Positions 26,401-38,400 of a stretch of DNA of 64,000 nt are shown here, one piece after another. Origin of the DNA: Aplysia californica (lineage: Eukaryota > Mollusca > Gastropoda > Aplysiida > Aplysiidae); the NCBI RefSeq assembly GCF_000002075.1, contig NW_004797710.1, forward strand, positions 484,485-548,484. Direction: 5' to 3'. Made by a program: the position numbers and the translations under genes. Below the pieces are notes generated by a model, which ran no database searches, was not told the DNA's origin, and saw nothing but the letters and a program-made list of their open reading frames with translations. Position 1 is the stretch's first letter; the number at the start of each line of letters is the position of its first letter.

Positions 26401-29400
26401 TTACAACTTTGATACTAGAGCAAGCATAACGTAACTAGTAAGTGGCCCGTTCTGGTGGACTGACCCATGTTTGCATGTGAACATTAGTGGTGGCCATTTT
26501 CAATTTTGTTATAATACTAATCTCACCATCCGCACTATTTATTTGTACCTTGGTGCACATTTGCATGTGTATACTACAGCTATTTTTCAACAAACTGACC
26601 AAGGAATCTTTTTTCTTATTTCTAATTAGTTTTTGCATTACTTCAATTACTTTGTAGACAAAACTTAAACGTTATGGAAATTCGCCTCTGGCTCTTTTCC
26701 TGTTTTAGTCACACCCATTCATATTTACTTGTTCAGTTATGGCAGCTTAACACTTTTCCTACCGCGAGCCGAATTTGGCGACTCGCGGACGTGGCCTCGC
26801 TGGGCCGAGAGACGCAAAATCCGGCTCGAGTGGTTTGCTGTCTTTTCCAATCCAGTAATGAAAAGGCACGAAATTCTCAACCGATCAATGTTTTTGAAAT
26901 AATAGAATAGACTTCCTGTTCGCGGGTATGAAAGATAATATAGCACTGACAGACGATTTTTAGTCATTACAGTGCTTTTTTCTTTCCCCTTCGAAACGTA
27001 AAATTGAAGAGAAAAGTGCTCCTGTGACTTCAGTTATATGTCTCGTAAATATAACAAAACAATACACAATGCTAAAATCTAAAAGAAAAGGATCTCAGAG
27101 CTTCATATTTTCTTCACTTCTATAATAAGTACACATACATAACTTTCAGCCTTTCTTTGCATTACTTGAGCAACATACCTGGGAAGTTAGAATAATGCTG
27201 TTGTACTTTTTTTAGTTATGACCTTTCAAAGCTGGAAAATTGTTGATTTCGTACGACATGTTCGATATTGCATAATAATAATATAATCACTTTTAGAAAC
27301 CCCAAACTAATATAATTGGAATAAATCTTCAATATTTTACCACCATCTGATAATTTTTTAACCTACAGTTTGATGGGCCACATGATATGGTGTGTGTGTG
27401 TGTGTTTAGTTGGATGTTTTGACATTTTCCTTCGGTGGGGTAGGGGTGTAAAATTAGGTCAGGGAAAAGCCCTGGGCCAGTGGTGGATTTTGCCCTGGTG
27501 AGAAAAAGAGTTAATAAATAAAAATGTCCCCAAAATACATATGCTTTTTATACAGTACAGCAGATTGTATGTAGAATCTCTTTCCAATTCTCAGATTATG
27601 TTTTGTTTTCCAAGCTCTAAATAGTCGGTATTAAACTGTTTGTTTCAGGTTCGAGTGGCAGCGATGCAGTGCTTGGTGAAGATCATGTCTCTGTTTTATA
27701 TTTACATGACCCACTATATGGGGCCAGCACTTTTTGCCGTAAGTGATTTTTTTATCATATTAAAATTTAGATTTTAGATAAGTTAAGCATTTCAAATGGA
27801 GGCTTACTGCCTGTGAGTTTGTCATTTATTGTTCTCTTGTACTTTTTTTATATAGCAGATGTGCTTCATGTGCAACGTAGAATTATTCAAACATTAAAAT
27901 CCATTGACTTCAATGAGGATGGGAAACTATTAGTTTTCTTGTTAAATCTTTATTTTGTCTTTGCATGAAAATATTAATGTCTGTGATCTCCTTTTAATGC
28001 TTTCTTGTATCAATTTGAAAGATATAATATATTGGTGGTTGTCGGAATACATGATTGGTGTTTTTCGCCCCTATCATCACAATAAATACTGATTTAGAGA
28101 CTTGCTTCAATCCAGCCTATCAAAGACAACATGGGCTCAGAGAGACGCGACATCCCAACAAAAAGAGATACTTGATAAAAGTTCTCCCCGCACGGGAATT
28201 GATCTCACGTCTTCTACATGTAGTGGTGGAGTGCATATGCGCTATACAACAAACTGGTCCTGAGATTGTGTATCTGTATTTATTTAACTCATTCGCTATG
28301 CCGAGCCGTGGGGGGCAGCGCGGCTCAAGTGCCGCCAGTACGCTAAGCCGCCCCCGGCAGTGAGAACCGACGTTCAATTTTAGCTTGGTTTCTATTCCAA
28401 TCCACATATCCATGTTAAAATAAAGGTCATAATATAATGTTGACTTCCGGGTCAAGCGTTTCCACCGACAATCGGAAGTTTTGATTCAGTTTTGAAACAT
28501 GATTTCGTAGTTTATTCGACTTTGTTTTATCGCGAAGCCCAAATTATAGCCCAGACACCAGTCTTATTACTTTTACACAACAAAATGTATCATTATTTTG
28601 CTCACTAAAGAAGTGTAGGACTCTTCTTTATAATATTGATACTATTGGACGCAAATTGCCGGTGTGCTGTAATTGAGAAATCAATATTTTTGAGTGCTAG
28701 ATTTAAATAGTTAAATAGTCAAAATATTTTTTTCTCCCCAAAATCACTACTTTTGGGAGAAATTAATCAAAAAGTACCGCTCAAGACATGTATAGGTCTA
28801 TTCCAAATGCAATTCTGAATAATTCCAATATGTTACGCATATTTTTTTCTGTTTGTGATCCTTTTTTTCAAAATTATTTTTAAAAAAATAAAAATTTTCA
28901 ATATCGGATGTTATGATTCAAATGTACAAATATTGTGGAATGTATGTAAATAACTGCACATTTTTCAATATTTTCCTGTTCTATATACAGTTATGGTTAT
29001 TTTGAGGTATCATTTGACTAGGTGCAAACATATTTTTTTCAGTTTCACCTGAGATTATAAATTTTTTATTTTCCAATTTTATCCGCATCCAATCACAATT
29101 GTGTTGCATAATCGCCTCTTACAGGAACCAAAGTTGAAAAATACGCAAATAAATAATGCAGATGTATTCTACAAACCATACTGAAAATGTTGGTATATAA
29201 TATGTTGATATTTATTTTAATTTATGGCCCCAAAGACCTGTGAACTGCGCACTAGTCATCATCTCATTTCACCCTCCCGAAAAGAATTCGTCCACAAGCC
29301 GAAAATAATACGTAGCGAATGAGTTAAAAGAATAGCATGTAGATTTCGCCTTTGAAGGTGAACAAAAGTTAGTTTTTCTATATTGTTTGCACACCCTATA

Positions 29401-32400
29401 ATTGTCTGATATCTTTTACACAGATCACAATTGATGCCATGGAACATGAGAATGACGAGATTGCATTGCAGGGAATTGAATTTTGGTCCACAGTCTGTGA
29501 TGAGGAGGTTGATTTAGCGATAGAGCTGTCTGAAGTAAGTTGACAATTTTTTAAAGAATGACATTAAGAGTGTGTTCTTAATGGTTCAAATTGTTTGATG
29601 GGTTTTGTAGATCTTGATCCCTTGTGGGTGTTTTTTTTGGTTAAAATTTTCCCCACCAAAATGTCATGTTTTTGTCCATGGGTTTAGTTTTTGTTCACAC
29701 CGTAAAAAGTGATCTGGTAGGTTTAGCTTTTGTTTTTAGCATGAGTAGTTTGAACTGTTGCGTTAACTTGTGGGTGGTTGGCGGGTGCTCTGGTGTGGTT
29801 TGCTTTTTCATTCCTATTAAACATCTATCATTCTTATCTCCCCTTCTTTTTTATGTTTGTTACTCTCTTGTAGCTCCTCCTAATCTGGCGCTCATATGAC
29901 CTTATGCAGTTGCGAGCGCAGTAAAACATCTTCTAAAACTAAACTAACTTGATCTCAGGTTTAAGGCCATTGTCTGTTATAATTTTAATTAGTTTTTACT
30001 AGTTACCTCTTCTTGTACTTTATATGTATTTGTTTGTTCTGCTTGACTTGAAAGCTGTGAAAGTTCACTAAGTTTTCGGTGCTCCTCTTCAGGCAGCTGA
30101 GCAAGGGCGACCACCTGAGCGCACAAGCATGTTCTATGCCAAGGGTGCCCTGCAGTATCTTGTCCCCATTCTGCTGGTTTCACTGACCAAACAGGTGAGG
30201 CAAAAAAAACTCTTTATGCCAAGTTTGTTTATGCATTCTTTGGGTTGTGTGTGGAAGGTTCTTAAAGTACAAATTGTTTATTCTCATTAATTTTTTGTTT
30301 GTCCCCTCATCTTCTTAGACTGTGTCTATATTTTTATTGGTCCACTGACCAAAAAGATGAGGCAAGCACAGCATTATATTGATATTGAAAACATTGATCT
30401 GCTAATTTTTGTCAATCTTATTTTTGGACTAAGGGCTTTTGAATGTTATTATAAACAGTTAATGTAAAAGACCATTTGTCTTAGTCTACGCATTGAAGCA
30501 ATTTTGATGCTTTAAAGTTAAAGGGAAGTGCGATATGATCTTTAAATTTTTTGCGTATCTAAATTTTTAAAAAGAAAAGTGTGCTTGCACATTTTGTGTG
30601 TGTGGAAGTGGGGTTTTCCCTGTGTGTCACCCTCCCCCCAAAGTAGTGACAACTTTTGTATGTTGCATGCAGGAAGAGTTTGATGATGATGACGAGTGGA
30701 ACCCGTGCAAAGCAGCGGGTGTATGTCTGATGCTCCTGGCTACCTGTTGTGAGGATGACGTGGTACAGCATGTGCTGCCATTTGTGAGGGACAACATCCG
30801 CCATGAGGACTGGCGGTATCGGGACGCTGCCGTCATGGCATTTGGTGAGGATAACAATAGTTTATGCCGACATGCCTCTGTATGAAAATTGATAGTCTGG
30901 GATGGGAAGCGAATTGGGGGGGGGGGGGGGGGGGGGTTCCACTGTTTTTTTGGTTATGCTGCAATTTGGGGGGGAACCCCCCCCCCTTGGGGGAAAAGAT
31001 GGGGCCCATGGACCCTTAAAACCTGTTTTAAAAAAATGCCCTTTTCCCCCCCCAAAGTTTTGGTTCCCCCTTGGAAGGGCCCAAACCCCAAAAAAAAAAA
31101 CCCAAAATCCAAAAGGGGAAGCCCATGGTGAAAAAACTGCTGAAGCGAATTTGGGGGGGGGGGGGGGGGGGCTTCAACTGTTTTGTTGTTTATGCTGCAA
31201 TTTGGTGGGGATCCCCCCCCGTATGGGTGAAATGATGAGGCCAATGTACCCTTAAACACTGTATCAAATACATGCTCTTTTCCCCCCCAAATGTTTAGGT
31301 TCCGTCTTGGAAGGTCCAGATCCCGAGAAGATGAAACCGATAGTCGAACAGGCGATGCCAATGCTGATAGAGCTGCTGAAGGACCCCAGTGTGGTGGTGC
31401 GTGACACTGCTGCTTGGACTGTGGGTCGTGTGTGCGAGATCCTGCCCAACTCTGTGCTCCACGAGGCCTGCTTGCACCCACTGCTCAATGCTTTAGTAGA
31501 AGGACTAGTGGCCGAGCCGAGGGTAGCAAGCAATGTCTGTTGGGTGAGTTGTTGATATGTGGTTGCCATCACAGATAAAAGATTGGGTTTGCAATTTGTT
31601 ACAGTATCATGTCTAAGGGAAAAATCATGGTTATTTCCTAGGTAGTTCCTGGATCGATAACGACAACACTGAATCGATTACATTCCTAGGTAACCCCAGC
31701 TGCTTGTAGGTTGTTTACAAATTTCAGATCCTTGAAGATTTGGATGATAATGGAGGACAGCTTTTACTTGGCATTCATATGTTGTCCAAGAAGTTGAGAT
31801 TTGACATTTAAATGAATAAAATTGTCAGGGAGGGTGCAATTATAATATTACTGCCCTAAATGTGTCACGACGTGGTGGAACCAGGCACTTGTCAACTTTT
31901 TGGCATGAGGAGTTATTGGAATTATCTTGTTCAGTTGTCTTGCTGTCGATGAAAAAATTCCTGTCTATCTTGAATAGAAGTAAAGATATTTGAGATTGAA
32001 AAAGATGGGGTTGCCTGGTTTCAAAGGTAGAATTAGCGAGAAAATGGCCGCCAAAGTGGTATTTTCTATAGCTTGATAGTCTGTGGAAACTGAAAACTTA
32101 CCTTTTTTTGTGCCTTTAATCAATGTTTTTCAGTAAATATTCACTCAGAAATGTGTTCTGACTTGGACTACAATGGTGTTAGTCAAAAAGCTAAAAAAAA
32201 TTCAATAACATGCCAGTTTATTCAATTTCATTATTTTGATGAGCACTTGATTTCACCACGCTGCCTCAGTCTTTTACATGGAGACAGTTCCAGGTCGGTA
32301 ACTTGCCAATTTTATTTTTGGCAGTAGATGATGTGCTGTCTTTGTAGCCATGACACTGAAGCTGACCATTTCATTATAAAAATGTGAGGCAGCGTGGTGG

Positions 32401-35400
32401 AATCAAGCTCTCGTCAAAATAATCAAATTGAAGAAACTTGCGTTTTTCCACAGGTTTGTGAATTTTCATCAAATTTTTGTTGTTTTGGCTCAACACCTTT
32501 CATGCCCATTAAAGAACTCATTTCTGTGTGGATTTTTCTGAAAAACGTTGATTAAAGTTAAAAAAATAATTTAATTTTTAGTTATCATGGACTCTTCAGA
32601 TAAAGGAATAACTAATCTTTAAACACCATTTGCTCACTAATTTTACCTCTGAAAACAGGTGACCCCCACCTCCTTCATTCGCAAATATCTCGACATGTAC
32701 TCAAGATAAATGGATATTTTTTTTCTTCCAAATAAAAACAAGTGAACAAGCTTTAAGATGGTACCAATAACTCTACATGCCCAAAAATTGACGAGAGCCT
32801 GATTCCACCACGCTGCCTCTCAAATGATTTGTGTAAGCGTTTACTCTTTGTTAAACATGTATGCATGGATTTTTTGTTTTCATTCCGTATTTTCCTCAAG
32901 TGAAAGGGGAATGGTTGAAGAGGTTAGTGATGTTGAGTTTTAGTTTTTGGAAACCATTGAGTGACTTAAATCGTTGTGTTCTGGTATGCAGGCATTTTCT
33001 AGCTTGGCGGAGGCGGCCTACGACAATGCTGAGCAGCCTGACGATGGTTCTGAACCAGAGACCTACTGTCTTTCCAATTACTTTGAGACCATTGTGGAGA
33101 GATTGTTGCAGACAGCTGAGAGGTGAATGCCTGCCTGAGCAACGCATGTTGTTTTTAGTCTGTAGTAACTGTTGTGAAGTTTTACTTAAAAGTGCATGCT
33201 CTTGCGTCTGTAATATTTGAATTACATGAAGTGGCTGTCATGTAGTTTCTGTCTTATTTAATACAACGCCTCTGTATTTCATAGTCAATTGGTACTTTAT
33301 GTTTAATTCCTCACTATTGAAAACTGGGCTGACAGAATGAATTTAAAACAAGGAGGTAGGTCAGTTTCTTTCCATGGTCTGAAGACCCAAAACGCTTTCT
33401 TTTGAAGCATTATAAAGGGAAACAACCGTTTTCATTATTGAAATGTTTATGTCGGCGATACACCATCAAAAATATAGAATTGTGTAAACTTAAATTTGGA
33501 AAATGTGAAGCTCTGAGATCCTTTTCTTTTAGATTTGAGCATTGTGCATTTCTTTTGTTATATTTATGTGACTGAAAAATTACTTTTTCCAGAACTGATG
33601 GTAACCAGCATAATTTACGCAATGCAGCATACGAGGCCCTCATGGAACTTGTGAAGAACAGTCCAAAGGTTTGTGGTGCAGTGCAAAATTTTGTATGTCT
33701 TTTTAATATATTGATTCCACATGTCAAATTCATGGATGTTTTTATGTTGGCTGGCTCAGGACAAACTTAAGGCACTTTATTTAAGATCATGCCATGTAAA
33801 AACCTGGTCTAAGCAAGAGTCTGTCTTTGTCTTTTCTTTGTAACGGAATTTTATTTTGGTAATTTGCATGTCTGATAAGTGGTTGAAGAAACAGAATCCT
33901 GGTTTGAGCTGAGGGAACATTTGTTCCTGTTCTGTCTTGCTGTAGCATAGTAATAATATTGTGAAAATTGGGGCCTCCTTCAATGGCTAGAAATGCAGAA
34001 CAGCATTATTTGTATCGGAATTTGTAGGTGAGCACCGCCAAGTCGAGTCAATCTCAAAGCTGTTTTTGATTGCTTTGTTTTTGGTTCTGTTCTTCCCGCA
34101 GTATGAGAAAAATACCCAAGAGTTGCCATCTCTGTCATATTTCAACTAAAAATAGGCAGGGGTAGTTGTAACCAGGAAGATAACAGAAGTTGGAGCTGAG
34201 TGATTCCCTTATACTCCTCCCAAAAAACTCAGTCTGCGTTGTATAAACTTTTTTTTAAAATCTGGTGGTTCTCAGGTATTGCAAGATTTCTCTAATTTTG
34301 TTGTCTGTGCCATGGAAGATTTTTTGCTTTTTCCACAGCTAATGTTCTGTAAATATCAGTTTTGTTCCTTTTTTTCCTTCTTCAGAATTGCTATGTGATT
34401 GTACAGAAGACAACAATGACCATCCTTGAAAGACTTGAACGAGTCCTATCCATGGAGGTAATCTGTAATGTTGTGACATTTCTTTTTGTCTGTAAAGAAG
34501 TGTTCTTTATGTAGTGAAAGGAAGCAAGCTATAGCAGTTGCGTTCTTGCCATTTTTGTATTAGATTTTGCTATTATGCTGCTGTTGACCTGTCTTAACCC
34601 TGGGAGGAGCATAGTCAGGACTTCCATTTTTCTGTACGAAATCTTTCAAAATGAGCTTGATTTTGTATGAAAATATATGCTTATTTGGTAGTTTTGAATA
34701 CCATTGTGCAGGTCTTAAGAACAATTTGGTTGTCGGGACCTATATTATCCCCTTTCGAACCTCAGATCATTCAGAACAACAAGAGCGTCTGAAAAGGTTA
34801 TTCGAATGAGCGTAACTAATCGTAATGTCTTATCAGCTAATGAGAGAGGGTTATTCATGTGTTCGTAACACTTTATAAATAGAAAGCTATAAAAGAAAGA
34901 GCGTTATTTTCATCATCGATTAACACACTCCCACATTATTCATGGCGAAAACGCACGTTTCCAGGCCTGCTCACTGTACATCAACAGTACACGCTGAGTG
35001 ACCTCGACGGCTCACCCGGATCGTCCAACATAATAGCTCATAAGAATCGCATCTCGGCACAAGACGCAGGACAAGAGTTAATGGTGCAGATTTGTGTTCC
35101 ATTTTTATTGTGTGATGTCCACTTGGTTATGTGTGGCTTCAAAAAATGTATTTTTAGTGGGCGTTGTGAATGTAGTTTTTGCTATTTTGTTTCTTTACAG
35201 AGTGCCATCCAGTCCACTAATGACAGAGTCCAGTATAATGACTTACAATCCCTGTTGTGCGCTACACTGCAGGTTTGGAGACTTATTTTTCTTTTTTTTT
35301 TTTTTTTTTTTAAAAATCAGTAAACTGATCTCAGACTCAATGAGTGACATAACATAAAGATAGGAACTACGACACTCGTTTGTGTCTTTGGTGCATGTTT

Positions 35401-38400
35401 TTGAGGCGACAGAGAAGCAGAACAATCCAAGAACAAGGACATTTTGTAAGAAAACTTCCATCTTTTTGGCGGCAACACGAGCATCAAGGTTCATTTCTAA
35501 AATCTATTATTCAGTTGATTTTTCTCAAAACTTTGATGATGTCAGTAATGAGCAAAGAGAAAGATTTCACAAAGACTACAATTATAGAGGCGAGGTATCA
35601 AGGCTGATGGGACACCAACTGTTTAAGCTCTCAAAGAGACTGTCCAGACTTAACGCAGCCCAAACAATCCCGCAAAAGAAAGTTTTTGCCATGAACATGT
35701 TGCATCAAACTGAAGTAAATGTTCAATTTGTTAACCTTGTGCCCATTGCTTTTGTGAAATTGAGGATTTGCCTGATTTATACACTATTGCTTTTTTTTAC
35801 AACGTCTTGAACATAGTTTACATAATTCGTTGTTATTATAGCTAATCCAGTTGTATGACGCAAAAGCGGTGGTTATGCCATAGAGGAAAAACTTGACGTG
35901 AGAGAGCAAAACTGAAGTCATTTTTGGTTTCAGAAACCTAGAATTATAATTAACCTTGTCTAAAACCCCATTCTGCAGAAAAAGAGTTAAATTTTGTTTT
36001 CAAATTTGGCTGTTTTTGTCCAACCTAGCCTTTTGCAGCCATGATCTGGGGTCATAATCGAGGTTACGACCTGATTACAGGACGGTAAAAAGTCGAGGGA
36101 AAAAACAAACTAAACAAGCACTCTCAGCAGCCATCAGATTATCAGGAGTTAGTTCCCCTCACATTTGTGAGGAAGATTCATAACTCTATGTGCAGATTCT
36201 ACCAACTAGGCTAATTGTTAGCTTAGATAGGCCCTACAAATACAAGAATTAAAAAAAATATATATATACCAATANNNNNNNNNNNNNNNNNNNNNNNNNN
36301 NNNNNNNNNNNNNNNNNNNNNNNNNNNNNNNNNNNNNNNNNNNNNNNNNNNNNNNNNNNNNNNNNNNNNNNNNNTTTTTGGTTGTAGATGCAGTTGTATA
36401 ATGAGAAATAAATTTCTAATTTTCGTATAGATCTAGTAATAGAAACCTGAAGGCATTACAATATTTGTTAAGCTATGGTGACAAGTGTTAAGTCCCCAGA
36501 GTTCAAATAACTGAAATGTAAGATATTTCTTTAAAAATTTTGCTCATAAAAGAAAATTAAGTTGGTACTTTGACCATCAAAAATCTCTAATTTTTCCAGT
36601 AGTACAGTGTTTTAGTGTTGCTGTCGTACCATGACTTCTCCTTTTTTTTCTCGGCCAGTCTGTGTTGCGTAAAGTGACACCTGAGGATGCTCCCAAGATC
36701 TCTGACCAGATAATGACAGCCTTGCTGCGCATGTTCCAGTCCACCACAGGAAAGGCTGGTGGAGTGCAAGAAGATGCTCTGCTGGCTATGTCCACACTCA
36801 TTGAAGGTGAGTTGTATTTAAAAGACACTATTTTTATTGTACTAACTTTTGAAGCAGGTATGATGTTCAAATGTAAGCTTAAATAACTTTGCAATGGCAC
36901 AAGTGAAGGAATTTTATACTTGTAGGTAGATATAAAGGACAAAACGATGTCTGTGATGAAAACAAACCCCTAAGTGAATACCTGAGGTCATGATTAGTCT
37001 TTCTGAGACATCGTATTGTGTATTTTTTAAATGTAGGTGTGGTAAATTTCTTTGCCATAGAAAAGAATAGATTGCAGAACAATTTGGCGATGTTAAACAA
37101 TGTCTGTCAATAATACAGTAAAGCTTAATCAGTCTTAGTAAAGGCAAAAGTGAAAAGTTTAATGGAAGGCGTATTTCTTCACTGGTCAATGCTTATATGT
37201 CCACAGCATTGTTCGGCTATTTCTTCACCTTTTTAATAACACGGTTCTTGTTTGTCTTTTTGTCGGGGGGGCTCATGGTCTTGAGGTTACGGTTTTCGCC
37301 TCTCATTCAATAGGTCCTGAATAATAACTAGGAATTGTAGGATGTACTGGAATAGCTCTCATTTCTTCATTTTTCAACAGAATGGTGTATCTTTGAGACA
37401 TAATATGCAGAATTGAATGCACTTTTCCATGAAATAATTGTAAACTCCCCCTTCTTTGTAACTCTTGGAAAAGTATGATTTCTGTTTTTGTTTCTATTTT
37501 TAGTAACAAGGAAAAAAGTCCCACTTCTCAACAGCTTGACAAAACAGAAATCTATTGGCTAGGTCTGAAAGACCATCCAATTCCCTTTCCATTGATATAT
37601 AATACGTCTATCTGGAGTAGATAGATTATTGCATGAGGCTTGAGGGTATGGAGGACCCCTGAAACAAAGGAAGAAGCCAAAATAGGCAAAACTGCTGGGA
37701 GTTAAAGATAGAAACCCAGGGAATCTGGGTATTTGAATAAAATCACAGACCTCTGGGAATTCAAGAAAGTCTCAGACTTGCCCTGGGAAAATAACTTCAT
37801 TTGCAAACCTTGATAGCCCAATTGGATAAGGTATGTTATTTCACTTTTTGCTGATAATTTTAATTCAACTCTCCTCGTTTCGAGAGTGACTTTAGGGTAA
37901 GCAAGTGGCAGTGACAAAAGAGCGAAGTCTCAATCAGAGAAATCAGTATCAACTAATGCTTTCATTGCCGGAGTTATGATGGGGTTTTGTGTTTTGTTTT
38001 GGTTTTTAAAGAGACAAAGCATAATATACTTTGGGTTTGTTTTGTTTTTTCTTGTTTGAAAAACTTAATAATGTATCAGTTGTTTTTTTGTTTTTCTTTC
38101 AGTGTTGGGAGACAAGTTCCAAAAGTACATGGATGCTTTCAAACCATACCTTCTGCTGGGCCTTAAAAATTTTGCTGAGTATCAGGTAATGCTGGCCATT
38201 TGATAGAGAGAGAAAGTCAAGATAGATAAAGATACCTTTGGCGACTGGTGTCAAACTCAGGAAGCCAAATTAAAATTACACCTATGAGTTACTTGTCAAA
38301 GTTGATAAACTATACCTTTTTTTTAACAATAATGTAATAATACAACTGGCCAAAGGTGAAGTAAAAACAAATCAAAGCATACCAATTTTTGTTCTCATGC

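Larger units (their letters stand above)
35273..36658 (+). other. KPNB1: KPNB1 intron 16 with assembly gap
   Basis: It contains a T18-type run near the donor, the mobile-gene fragment above, and 100 N at 36275-36374, a standard unknown-size gap. The real length is therefore not known. Confidence 0.9.

Noticed and set aside
30954-31481. 175-codon minus-strand frame rich in Pro and Gly
   Set aside because: It is opposite exon 12 and runs through poly-G/poly-C artefact sequence.
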